The notes below the pieces were generated by a model, which saw only the letters and a list, made by a program, of their open reading frames with translations, was not told where the DNA came from and made no database searches. Both the position numbers and the translations under genes were made by a program. From NCBI RefSeq assembly GCF_042652085.1, contig NZ_JBHSJF010000008.1:186001-250000 (forward strand): a stretch of 64,000 bases of DNA, read 5' to 3'. The number at the start of each line of letters is the position of its first letter. Position 1 is the first letter of the stretch. This document shows positions 1-7,581 of this stretch, one piece after another. The stretch comes from Flaviflagellibacter deserti. GTDB lineage: Bacteria; Pseudomonadota; Alphaproteobacteria; Rhizobiales; Methylopilaceae.

Positions 1-1
1 T

Positions 2-361
2 CTCCGCAACGATCTGGTCTTCGCCATGACGGGCGGCGGTTCGCCGTTGACGCCGCCGGTCTATCGGCTCGACGTGATCGCCAACGTGGTTGGAGCGCAG
101 ACGGCGGTCGTTGATCCGGTCACCGACCGGCCCGAGCTTGAGACCGTCGGCATCGACGCTGTCTATACGCTCACCGAGATCGCGACGGGCCGGGCTGTGG
201 CGCAGGGCAATGCGATCGGGCGCGCCACCTATACCCGGACGAGACAGCGTTATGCGAGCGAGCGCGCCAAGCGCGACGCGGAAGACCGTTCGGTTCGCCC
301 CGTCGTGGAGCAGATCCGGGCCAATATCGCGAGCCGGCTGGCCACCGCCGGCGCAAGCTGA
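2..361 (+). CDS. lptE: LPS-assembly lipoprotein LptE, C-terminal part (5' end outside window)
   Basis: The reading frame is open from the window edge and continues to the stop at 361, so the first visible ATG (26) is internal and the N-terminus, with its lipoprotein signal, is missing. The visible 119 residues show the LptE-like pattern of an LRNDL segment followed by a conserved central strand and a charged C-terminal helix. LptE plugs the LptD barrel in the outer membrane and helps deliver lipopolysaccharide to the cell surface. It lies 6 bases upstream of holA, the common lptE-holA arrangement in alphaproteobacteria (usually after leuS), and this context supports the call as much as the sequence does. 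Confidence 0.75.
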   Translation, partial: LRNDLVFAMTGGGSPLTPPVYRLDVIANVVGAQTAVVDPVTDRPELETVGIDAVYTLTEIATGRAVAQGNAIGRATYTRTRQRYASERAKRDAEDRSVRPVVEQIRANIASRLATAGAS

Positions 362-367
362 TCCGAC

Positions 368-1393
368 ATGGTTGCGGTCAAGGCGGCCGGGGTCGACGCC
401 TTTCTCGCGCGACCGGACCCCAAGACGTTCTGCATTCTTGTGTATGGGCCCGACCTTGGCCTTGTGAACGAGCGAGCCGGCGCTCTGGCCCGTGCGGCGG
501 TGGATGATCCCGACGACGCGTTCGCGCTCGTGAAGATGGAAGGCGATGACATCGCCTCCGATCCTGAAAGACTGCTCGACGAGGCGCACACGATCCCGAT
601 GTTCGGCGGACGCCGCGCGATCTGGGTGCGCGTCGGGGGCCGGCCGATCAATGCTGCGGTGGAGAGGCTTCTGGCCGGGCCCGTTCCCGAAGCCCGGATC
701 GTCATCGAGGCGGGCGATCTCAGGAAAGGAGCTCCGCTGAGAGCTCTTTGCGAGAAAAGTGACAAGGCTGCGGCCCTGCCCTGCTTTGCCGACAATGAAG
801 GCGCGATCGCGAGACTGATCGATCAGGAGATCTCCAAAGCAGGCCTTTCGATCGATCCCGACGCGAAGAAGGCGCTCGTTGGCGTGCTCGGTGCCGACCG
901 GCTGGCAACACGCCAGGAGATCGAGAAGCTTGTCCTCTACGCTCACGGCGGAGGGCGGATCACGCTCGGAGACGTCGACATGGCGGTGGCCGATGCCTCG
1001 GTTCTGGCCATGGACGACGCGGTGGATGCGGCCTTCTCTGGAAATGCTCGGGGCGTGGAGCGCGGACTGGCGGTGCTGGATGCGTCCGGCATTCCGCCAT
1101 CGGCGGTCGTTGCGGCGACGCTCCGGCATGCGTTGCAGCTTCACCGCTTGAGAGCGCAGGTCGAAGGTGGGATGGGCGCCGCGCAGGTTTTGGACCGAAG
1201 CTGGGCCAATCTCCACTTCCGCCGTCGTGCGGCCGTGGAGGGCGCGCTGTCGCGGTGGACGCTCTCCCGATTGAGCTCGGCCGTCCAGCGGCTCGGTGAT
1301 GCGGTTCTGGAGGGCCGAAGGTCGACCCTGATCGGCGAGACCCTGGCGTCCCGTCTTCTCGCCAGTATCGCCGAGGAAGCACGCAGGCGTTAG
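368..1393 (+). CDS. holA: DNA polymerase III subunit delta
   Basis: This 341-residue protein has the length and layout of HolA, the clamp-loader subunit that opens the beta sliding clamp during replication. Early motifs include a YGPDLGLVNERA segment at the position of the degenerate nucleotide-binding fold, and a middle VLGADRLATRQEIEKLVLYA segment typical of the family. The C-terminal helical domain matches the collar region. It follows lptE with almost no gap, so the two are probably co-transcribed. The ATG at 368 is the natural start. Identification is firm. Confidence 0.93.
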   Translation: MVAVKAAGVDAFLARPDPKTFCILVYGPDLGLVNERAGALARAAVDDPDDAFALVKMEGDDIASDPERLLDEAHTIPMFGGRRAIWVRVGGRPINAAVERLLAGPVPEARIVIEAGDLRKGAPLRALCEKSDKAAALPCFADNEGAIARLIDQEISKAGLSIDPDAKKALVGVLGADRLATRQEIEKLVLYAHGGGRITLGDVDMAVADASVLAMDDAVDAAFSGNARGVERGLAVLDASGIPPSAVVAATLRHALQLHRLRAQVEGGMGAAQVLDRSWANLHFRRRAAVEGALSRWTLSRLSSAVQRLGDAVLEGRRSTLIGETLASRLLASIAEEARRR

Positions 1394-1584
1394 CCCTCGA
1401 TTGAACGGGCCTCTTCCGGCAGCATGATCGGGATGCCGTCGCGGATCGGATAGGCGAGCTTGGCCGGCCGGGAGATGAGTTCCTGCTTCTCCGCGTCGTA
1501 TTCCAGCGAGGCCTTGGTCAGCGGGCAGACCAGGATTTCGAGCAGCTTCGGATCAATCTGGGCGGGCGGATTTACAGTCGGCAT
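1390..1584 (-). CDS. Trm112-like (YcaR-type) small protein
   Basis: This 64-residue protein contains the Trm112p/UPF0434 pattern: LLEILVCPLTKASLEYD near the N-terminus and AYPIRDGIPIMLPEEAR near the C-terminus. Only one cysteine of the usual zinc pairs is visible (VCPL), as in many bacterial members. The ATG at 1584 was chosen because translation upstream of it runs through low-quality sequence overlapping the next gene. The role in bacteria is not established. It lies just downstream of the Lon-domain gene on the same strand and its 3' end overlaps that of holA, which runs convergently. Confidence 0.85.
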   Translation of the reverse strand: MPTVNPPAQIDPKLLEILVCPLTKASLEYDAEKQELISRPAKLAYPIRDGIPIMLPEEARSIEG

Positions 1585-1591
1585 CGCGCTC

Positions 1592-2263
1592 TCACTGCAA
1601 TGAGGATTCGGTGTCGCTTCGGGTCTTGGCGAGCTCCATCTCGGTGACCGCAACGAGGATTTCGGCGCGGTTGCGGAGATCGGGCGCTTCAAGAAGAGCC
1701 TGTTTCTCGCGGGCGCCGTAAGGGCTCATCATCGACAGCGCGTTCACGAGGGCCTCGTTCGAGGCGCCACGAATGCCGGACCAATCCGCTTCAAGCTGGT
1801 TGGCCTCAAGGTAGGCCCTCAGCGTTTTCATCAGGGCATCGCGATCGACCGCGTCCTCCCCTGAGCCGGGGATGAGATCCTGCGTGAACTCATTGAACGA
1901 TGGCTGGCACTGCCGATACGGCGTCTTGACCGGCAATTCCCGTGAAATGCGGAAGCGGCAGACGCCGGTGAGCGTCACGAGATAACGGCCGTCGCCGGTC
2001 TCCTGATAGCCGGTGATGCGGCCGGCGCAGCCGACATCGACGAGCGTCGGATGGGCTGCATCCTCATCGGCGTCGAATTCCGGCTGGATCATGCCGATCA
2101 GCCTGCTGCCAGCGAGTGCATCGTCGAACATCGCCAGGTAGCGCGGCTCGAAGATGTTGAGCGGCATCTCACCGCGCGGCAGCAACAGGACGGCCGGCAG
2201 CGGAAACAGCGGCAGCGCGTCCGGCAGATCGGACGGCGAGCGATAGACCATGTTGATGGGCAT
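1592..2263 (-). CDS. Lon substrate-binding (LON) domain protein
   Basis: This 223-residue protein is a stand-alone LON N-terminal domain: it has the LPLFPLPAVLLLPRGEMPLNIFEPRY motif, then a GCAGRITGY segment and a helical tail, but no AAA+ or protease domain. Such proteins are widespread in alphaproteobacteria and are presumed to bind unfolded substrates. It sits between the thioredoxin-TPR gene upstream and the Trm112-like gene downstream on the same strand, which forms a small operon with a protein-quality-control flavour. No enzymatic activity is implied by the sequence. Confidence 0.88.
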   Translation of the reverse strand: MPINMVYRSPSDLPDALPLFPLPAVLLLPRGEMPLNIFEPRYLAMFDDALAGSRLIGMIQPEFDADEDAAHPTLVDVGCAGRITGYQETGDGRYLVTLTGVCRFRISRELPVKTPYRQCQPSFNEFTQDLIPGSGEDAVDRDALMKTLRAYLEANQLEADWSGIRGASNEALVNALSMMSPYGAREKQALLEAPDLRNRAEILVAVTEMELAKTRSDTESSLQ

Positions 2264-2275
2264 GGTCTTGAGCCT

Positions 2276-3178
2276 CTATGAGAACAGGACTGACGACAGT
2301 TTGCGGCGGCCGGCTATCGTCGCCGAATCCATCGGCCCCCAGGCCTCGAACAGCTGGACGAGCTGCTTGCGCGCGCCGTCCTCGTTCCATTCGCGGTCCT
2401 TGCGGACGATCGAGAGAAGGTGGTCGACGGCCTCTTCCTTGCGGCCGTCCGCGGCGAGCGCGACCGCGAGGTCGTGCCGGCTCTGGTGATCGGCCGGGTC
2501 GCGGGCGACGGCTGCCTCAAGCGCCGCGAGTTCGCCCTGATCGGGCGCGCTCTCCGCGAGTTCGATCTGGGCGCGAACGGCGGCGAACGCCGGGTCAGCG
2601 GCCTTGTCCGCCGGAACGGAGGCGAGGAGATTCCTCGCATTCTCGACGTCCCCGGCCGCGAGCTGGACCTTGATCATGCCGGCCATGGCGCGCAGTTCGT
2701 CGGGCTTGTGGGCCAGCAGCCCGCCGAAGAGCTCGGCCGCGCCGGGCAGGTCGCCGGCCGCGAGCAGCTTCTCGGCCTCGTCGAGCAGGGCCGCGGCATC
2801 GGCCGCTTCCATCGGCTTGGTGAGGCGGTCGATGAATTCGCGGATCTTGGAATCGGGCTGCGCGCCGACGAAGCCGTCCACGGGCTGGCCGTCGATGAAG
2901 GCGATGACCGCTGGGATGCTCTTGATCCCGAGCTGGCCCGCGATCGACGGATGCTCATCCGTGTTCATCTTGACCAGCTTCACCTTGCCGCCGGCCTCGG
3001 TGACGACGCGCTCGATGACCGGGCCGAGCTGCTTGCAGGGGCCGCACCACGGCGCCCAGAAGTCCACCAGGACCGGCTGATTGCGCGATTCCTGGATCAC
3101 GTCGACCATGAAATCCTTGGTGGAGGTGTCCTTTACCAGACCGTTCGCCGAAGGCGGGGTGAGGTCGCTGGCAAGCAT
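2276..3178 (-). CDS. Thioredoxin-TPR co-chaperone (CnoX/YbbN family)
   Basis: This 300-residue protein has an N-terminal thioredoxin domain followed by a helical TPR-like region (about residues 140-290). The active-site motif WCGPC is at residues 44-48, and the cis-proline segment IKSIPAVIAF follows. The thioredoxin-plus-TPR architecture is that of YbbN/CnoX, a holdase that hands oxidised clients to GroEL or DnaK. Here both redox cysteines are present, unlike the E. coli protein. That suggests it is also an active disulfide reductase. It is first in the minus-strand operon with the LON-domain and Trm112-like genes. Confidence 0.9.
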   Translation of the reverse strand: MLASDLTPPSANGLVKDTSTKDFMVDVIQESRNQPVLVDFWAPWCGPCKQLGPVIERVVTEAGGKVKLVKMNTDEHPSIAGQLGIKSIPAVIAFIDGQPVDGFVGAQPDSKIREFIDRLTKPMEAADAAALLDEAEKLLAAGDLPGAAELFGGLLAHKPDELRAMAGMIKVQLAAGDVENARNLLASVPADKAADPAFAAVRAQIELAESAPDQGELAALEAAVARDPADHQSRHDLAVALAADGRKEEAVDHLLSIVRKDREWNEDGARKQLVQLFEAWGPMDSATIAGRRKLSSVLFS

Positions 3179-3362
3179 GAAAAGTCTCCGACGGGCCGTT
3201 CGCTGACGGTGCGCTACCGCTCAGTAAATGGGGCGATGGCCGTGTTCCGCAATGTGTGACAATCGCGGGTAGCCGGGATCAATACGCGCCTGTGTGGCAT
3301 GCGGCAAGGCGAGGCTTGTCAAGGTCTTGGCAAGCGCGTCGAAGCGGGCTTACGCTTTGGCC

Positions 3363-3872
3363 ATGAGCACGCTCGCGATCGATGTCCGCCCTGCCCGCAC
3401 CGGAGACGGTGGTGCGATCGCGGAGGTTCATGACGAGGCATGGCTTTACGCCTATCGGGGGATCATTCCCGGCAGCCAGCTTGAGCGCATGGTCAGCCGC
3501 CGTGGCGCGAAATGGTGGGAATCGGCGATCGGGAAGGGCAGTCGCATCCTCGTCCTGGTCGCCGGTGGAGAGGAGATCGTCGGTTACGCCAGCTATGGGC
3601 GGAACCGGTCGAGCGCCCTGCCGGTTGCCGGCGAAATCTATGAGCTCTATGTGCGTCCGGCGTTCCACGGTCTCGGTTTCGGGAAGCAGCTTTTTGTCGC
3701 TTGCCGGCGCGAGATCGCCGCGAACGGTGTCGTTGGTATGGCAGTCTGGGCACTGTCGGACAATGACATCGCATGCGACTTCTATCGCGCGATGGGCGGC
3801 ACAACGGTTGCGCGCGGCACCGAGAATTTCGGCGGCGTGACGCTGGAGAAGATCGCCTTTACCTGGGTCTGA
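3363..3872 (+). CDS. GNAT-family N-acetyltransferase
   Basis: The 169-residue product shows the GNAT fold. The acetyl-CoA loop is YVRPAFHGLGFGKQL at about residues 96-110 (R/Q-x-x-G-x-G/A type), after a beta-bulge strand EIYELYV and before the ALSDNDIACDFYRAMGG signature near the C-terminus. The ATG at 3363 is preferred over the upstream in-frame ATG at 3294 because homologous-looking sequence begins with AIDVRPAR. The substrate cannot be told from the sequence; small-molecule or protein N-termini are both possible. It is monocistronic. Confidence 0.85.
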   Translation: MSTLAIDVRPARTGDGGAIAEVHDEAWLYAYRGIIPGSQLERMVSRRGAKWWESAIGKGSRILVLVAGGEEIVGYASYGRNRSSALPVAGEIYELYVRPAFHGLGFGKQLFVACRREIAANGVVGMAVWALSDNDIACDFYRAMGGTTVARGTENFGGVTLEKIAFTWV

Positions 3873-3984
3873 CGGAACCGAAGCCCGTCTGTTGAGGCTT
3901 TCCGCCGCAGCGAGGCTTCGTGGCGCGCGCCTTGCAGCCAGGCGCCTCTCGGTCTAGTGCGAGTGTGTAACATAAGGAAAAGCC

Positions 3985-4533
3985 ATGCGTCTTGACGCCA
4001 TCCCGATCGGTTTCAACCCGCCAGACGACGTCAATGTCGTGATCGAAATTCCGATTGGCGGCGAGCCGATCAAATATGAGCTCGACAAGGCGTCGGGTGC
4101 GCTGTTCGTTGATCGCTTCCTCTACACATCCATGCGTTACCCGGGGAACTACGGCTTCGTTCCTCACACGCTCAGCGATGATGGCGATCCGATCGACGTT
4201 CTCGTCGCCAACACCCGCGCGATTGTGCCGGGCGGCGTGATGAACTGCCGTCCTGTCGGTGTCCTGAAGATGGAAGACGAAAGCGGCGGCGACGAGAAGA
4301 TCATAGCGGTGCCGTCCTCGCAGCTGACCCGTCGCTACGAGAAGATCCACACCGTCTCCGACATGCCGGAGATCACGCTCGAGCAGATCGCCCATTTCTT
4401 CCAGCACTACAAGGATCTGGAATCGACGAAGTGGTCGCGCTTGGTGGGCTGGGGTCAGGCAGACGAGGCCAAGCAGCTGATTTCGGAAGCGATTACCCGC
4501 GCGAGCAAGGTCGGCAAGGCCGTCGCGGTTTGA
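3985..4533 (+). CDS. ppa: Inorganic pyrophosphatase
   Basis: This is a 182-residue family I soluble inorganic pyrophosphatase, which hydrolyses PPi to drive biosynthetic reactions. The metal-binding signature D-G-D-P-I-D is at residues 66-71, with YPGNYGFVP just before it and the KDLE/KW segment near the C-terminus. Length and motif order match the bacterial hexameric enzyme. It is a single gene facing folD, with a strong bidirectional hairpin between them. Confidence 0.96.
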   Translation: MRLDAIPIGFNPPDDVNVVIEIPIGGEPIKYELDKASGALFVDRFLYTSMRYPGNYGFVPHTLSDDGDPIDVLVANTRAIVPGGVMNCRPVGVLKMEDESGGDEKIIAVPSSQLTRRYEKIHTVSDMPEITLEQIAHFFQHYKDLESTKWSRLVGWGQADEAKQLISEAITRASKVGKAVAV

Positions 4534-4539
4534 TTTTCG

Positions 4540-4572
4540 AACTCGGGGCGCCTGGGCGCCCCGAGCGTTATT
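4540..4572. terminator. Hairpin terminator between convergent ppa and folD
   Basis: Ten-base arms CTCGGGGCGC and GCGCCCCGAG (4542-4551 and 4556-4565) enclose a 4-base loop, with T-rich sequence on both sides. It can end transcription from either strand. Confidence 0.75.
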
Positions 4573-4574
4573 CT

Positions 4575-5459
4575 TTAGAATTTCGGCGGCTCGTGGCCGG
4601 CGGCAAGAGCCGCCGCTTTCAGCGTATTCGCCAGGAGGCATGCGATCGTCATGGGTCCGACGCCGCCAGGTACCGGCGTGATCGCACCGGCGACTTCCGC
4701 TGCTTCCGCATAATCGACATCGCCGACGAGCCTGGTCTTGCCTTCGGCGCCCGGCACCCGATTGATGCCAACATCGATCACGGTCGCGCCCGGCTTGATC
4801 CAGTCGCCCTTCACCATCTCCGGACGGCCGACTGCCACCACCAGGAGGTCGGCGGCGCGGCAGACCTGCTTCAGATCGCGCGTTTTTGAATGTGCGATGG
4901 TGACGGTCGCACTTTCCTGGATGAGGAGAGCCGCCACTGGCTTGCCGACGATGTTCGAGCGACCGAGCACGACGGCGTTCATGCCGGTGAGATCCGGATG
5001 GATCGTCTTGGCGAGGAGCACGCAACCTTGCGGGGTGCAGGGGACCAGCGAGTCCAGTCCCGCATTCAGCCGACCGACATTGATCGGGTGAAAGCCGTCG
5101 ACGTCTTTGGCGGGATCGATCGCCTGGATCACGCGCTCTGCATCGATCTGCTTCGGCAGCGGCAGCTGAACGAGGATGCCGTGCACCGAGGGGTCGGCAT
5201 TGAGCTTGGCGATCAACGCAAGGAGATCGGCCTCCGACGTATCCGCCGGAAGTTTGTGCTCGGTGCTGTTCAGGCCGGCCTCGGCGGTTTGCTTGACCTT
5301 GGACCGGACGTAGACCTGGCTTGCCGGATCGTCTCCGACGATGACGACGGTCAGGCCGGGGGTCACCCCATGATCCTTGATCAGCTTGGCGGCTTCGATG
5401 GCGATCCGGGCGCGAAGGGTTTCGGCGATGGCCTTTCCGTCGATCACTTTGGCGCTCAT
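4575..5459 (-). CDS. folD: Bifunctional methylenetetrahydrofolate dehydrogenase/cyclohydrolase
   Basis: This 294-residue cytoplasmic enzyme interconverts 5,10-methylene-, methenyl- and 10-formyl-tetrahydrofolate using NADP. Visible family motifs are YVRSKVKQTAEAG (containing the catalytic lysine), GILVQLPLP, DVDGFHPINVGRL, the dinucleotide-binding LGRSNIVGKP and the C-terminal TPVPGGVGPMT. The ATG at 5459 gives the standard FolD N-terminus (MSAKVIDGKAIA); the longer open frame upstream overlaps the DUF167 gene and is spurious. It is probably co-transcribed with the DUF167 and YggT genes. Confidence 0.96.
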   Translation of the reverse strand: MSAKVIDGKAIAETLRARIAIEAAKLIKDHGVTPGLTVVIVGDDPASQVYVRSKVKQTAEAGLNSTEHKLPADTSEADLLALIAKLNADPSVHGILVQLPLPKQIDAERVIQAIDPAKDVDGFHPINVGRLNAGLDSLVPCTPQGCVLLAKTIHPDLTGMNAVVLGRSNIVGKPVAALLIQESATVTIAHSKTRDLKQVCRAADLLVVAVGRPEMVKGDWIKPGATVIDVGINRVPGAEGKTRLVGDVDYAEAAEVAGAITPVPGGVGPMTIACLLANTLKAAALAAGHEPPKF

Positions 5460-5478
5460 GCGCGAACTCCTCAAATGT

Positions 5479-5799
5479 CTAGAGCGCGGCGAGCGCCTGA
5501 GTGAATTTCGCGGCGAGAGCCGCGCCGTCGCCGGCAAGGTCGATGGTTTTGAGACGGGCGGTATGTCCCGACACGAGCACGGCTCTCGATCTCGGAATGC
5601 CGGCGATTTCCGCGAGCAGGGCCAGGATCGCGGCATTGGCCTCGCCATTTTCGGGCGCGGCGCGGACTCGCGCTTTCACGGCAATCGTTCCGTCCGCCAA
5701 AGCGTCGATGCCGTCGAAGGCATCACGTCCGCCCTTCGGCGTCAGCCTGACCGCGACTCGCAGCCCGGTCGGCGTGACCGACCACGCTTCGCCCGTCAT
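5479..5799 (-). CDS. DUF167 (YggU-like) family protein
   Basis: This 106-residue protein shows the DUF167/UPF0235 pattern LRVAVRLTPKGGRDAFDGI, then VRAAPENGEANAAILALLAE and a C-terminal SGHTARLKTIDLAG. The function is unknown. It lies between a YggT gene (4-base overlap upstream) and folD, and yggT-yggU pairing is common in proteobacteria. Confidence 0.88.
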   Translation of the reverse strand: MTGEAWSVTPTGLRVAVRLTPKGGRDAFDGIDALADGTIAVKARVRAAPENGEANAAILALLAEIAGIPRSRAVLVSGHTARLKTIDLAGDGAALAAKFTQALAAL

Positions 5800-6098
5800 A
5801 GAGTCGGAGAGACCGCCAGGCTGGCGTAGAGCTCGATGATCAGTCGGCTGAGGAAGCCGAGCAGAAGCAGGAGCACGACCGGCGAAAGGTCGATGCCGCC
5901 GAGATTGGGCAGGATACGACGGATCGGCGCCAGGGCCGGCTCGGTGAGCCTGACCAGCGTGTCCCAGATCGTGCCGACGATCTGGTTACGGGGATTGACG
6001 ACGTTGAACGCGATCAACCAGCTCAGAACGGCTGATGCGATGACGATCCAGAAGTAGATGTTGATGATCGTAAGCAGTAGCCAGACGATCGCGCTCAT
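5796..6098 (-). CDS. YggT family membrane protein
   Basis: The 100-residue product is an integral inner-membrane protein. One hydrophobic stretch covers about residues 3-30 and a second about residues 72-95, with the YggT signature VRLTEPALAPIRRILPNLGGIDLSP between them. The ATG at 6098 is preferred over an ATG at 6146 because the extra 16 residues are polar and atypical. The family is linked to cell-envelope or osmotic functions but has no firm biochemical role. It overlaps the DUF167 gene by 4 bases, indicating translational coupling. Confidence 0.85.
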   Translation of the reverse strand: MSAIVWLLLTIINIYFWIVIASAVLSWLIAFNVVNPRNQIVGTIWDTLVRLTEPALAPIRRILPNLGGIDLSPVVLLLLLGFLSRLIIELYASLAVSPTL

Positions 6099-6214
6099 GG
6101 AGAAGATCCCGCCCCGGAAGGAGGCCGAGTTGTACCGGCCGTTCATCCGCGCTTCAAGCCCGTGTCCTTCGCCTTGACACTCTTCGACGCCGCACCGTAA
6201 ATGACGCCCTTCGT

Positions 6215-6290
<76 letters not shown>

Positions 6291-6329
6291 ATCTTCCCAA
6301 AATCAAATCTGTCTTGTGATCTGCGCGGT

Positions 6330-6416
6330 TCAGGCGGTCTGAATATAGGCGAGGCCGAACGCGACCAGAAAGCTCGCGAGTACGGTCGCAACATAGACGT
6401 ACTGAATTTTCGTCAT
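6330..6416 (-). CDS. Predicted 28-residue single-span membrane peptide
   Basis: A very short frame encodes 28 residues: a polar start (MTKIQY), a hydrophobic run of about 18 residues rich in V, A, L and F, and the tail YIQTA. It has a near-consensus ribosome binding site, AAGGAGAT, about 6 bases before the ATG at 6416, which is strong evidence of translation. Composition fits a single transmembrane helix. I do not recognise a family. It could be a subunit of a membrane complex or a regulatory peptide. It lies on the strand opposite to the neighbouring tRNA-Ala. Confidence 0.55.
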   Translation of the reverse strand: MTKIQYVYVATVLASFLVAFGLAYIQTA

Positions 6417-6861
6417 GGCCGATCTCCTTGTGAGAAGCCGACGCAAGGCGTCGCTGGGCGAAGCAACAGAGCTTCTGATTTCACGCTTTCCGAACTGATG
6501 CCGAGGCTAATGCAGGGATGTCGCAGAAATTCGCCGGCGAGCAGGCGGTTTGATATCCTTTGTTGACCACCGCCCAATGAGCGATATTTCGTTACAAGTT
6601 CGCCCGCGGCGCGATCCATTTGCCGGGACTCGAAGAAAACGCCGCCGGCTGGGCCGGCGGCGTCGACGGGGGACAGCCCGGGCGGCGGGAACCGTGACCG
6701 CCCGAACGCCGCTAATCTAGGCGGCCAATGTCGCAGAGACTTCCCGCCGGAAGCCCACTTTGTCGTTGGTTGTCGCGCTGCACGAACGGGGGACGTTTTG
6801 ATACAATTTTCCCCTGTACACTCGGAGAGACGGGGGTAGAGAACCTTTCAGGAGCTCTCTC
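6417..6861. other. Intergenic region between the small peptide gene and the two-component system
   Basis: No protein gene longer than about 70 codons with coding character was found in these 445 bases. It contains the hairpin at 6636-6664 (annotated separately), a second weaker GC-rich stem near 6678-6702, and presumably the promoters of the divergent genes at either end. An AT-richer stretch at 6795-6825 just ahead of the response-regulator gene is the likely promoter zone. Confidence 0.4.
6636..6664 (-). terminator. Minus-strand terminator-like hairpin with no annotated upstream gene
   Basis: Arms GCCGCCGGC and GCCGGCGGC with a 3-base loop are followed, reading on the minus strand, by GTTTTCTT. 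There is no T-run on the plus-strand side. A minus-strand transcript starting between about 6670 and 6860 would end here, but no protein gene lies there. Confidence 0.5.
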
Positions 6862-7581
6862 ATGGATGCGGTGCCACACATCGCCATTGTCGACGACCAT
6901 CGCGACATCCGCGACCTAGTCGGCAAATACCTCAGCAAGCATGGCTATCGGACCAGCCTCGCCGACAGCGCGGCCGCGTGCCGTAAGCTGATCGAGCGCA
7001 ACGGCATCGATCTCGTCGTGCTCGACGTCATGATGCCCGGAGAGGACGGGCTCTCCCTGTGCCGGTATATCCGTGAATCGACCAGCCTTCCGGTCATCAT
7101 GCTGACCGCGATGGCGGAGGAGACTGACCGCATCGTCGGGCTCGAGCTCGGAGCGGACGACTATCTTTCCAAGCCGTTCAATCCCCGGGAACTTCTCGCT
7201 CGCATCAAGGCCGTGCTTCGCCGCGTGCAGAGCCTGCCGCCGCAGCGCGGCCAGATCAAAGCCAAGGAGGTTGCGTTCGACCGCTGGTCGCTCAATGTCG
7301 GCCGGCGCGAACTGACCGACCAGGACGGCATGATCGTGCCGCTGAGCACGGCCGAATTCCGACTTCTCAGCGTATTCCTCGATCACGGCGGCCTAGTCCT
7401 CAGCCGCGACCAGCTTCTCGATCTGACGGTGGGCCGCACCGCCGATCCGTTCGATCGCAGTATCGACAATCAGGTCAGCCGACTTCGCAAGAAGATCGAG
7501 GCCGATCCGAAGACTCCAGCGCTGATCAAGACGCATTGGGGTGGCGGCTACAGCTTCTCCGCGGAGATTTCGTCCGCATGA
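6862..7581 (+). CDS. OmpR-family response regulator
   Basis: This 239-residue protein has a receiver domain (residues about 6-118) and a winged-helix DNA-binding domain (about 140-235). The phosphoacceptor is Asp55 in LVVLDVMMPG, with acidic residues DD at 11-12 and the conserved Lys in LSKPFNPREL. The C-terminal part has the OmpR/PhoB pattern LSTAEFRLL and VSRLRKKIEADP...IKTHWGGGYSF. It overlaps the sensor kinase by 4 bases (ATGA), so the two form one operon and a cognate pair. The stimulus is unknown. Confidence 0.94.
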   Translation: MDAVPHIAIVDDHRDIRDLVGKYLSKHGYRTSLADSAAACRKLIERNGIDLVVLDVMMPGEDGLSLCRYIRESTSLPVIMLTAMAEETDRIVGLELGADDYLSKPFNPRELLARIKAVLRRVQSLPPQRGQIKAKEVAFDRWSLNVGRRELTDQDGMIVPLSTAEFRLLSVFLDHGGLVLSRDQLLDLTVGRTADPFDRSIDNQVSRLRKKIEADPKTPALIKTHWGGGYSFSAEISSA

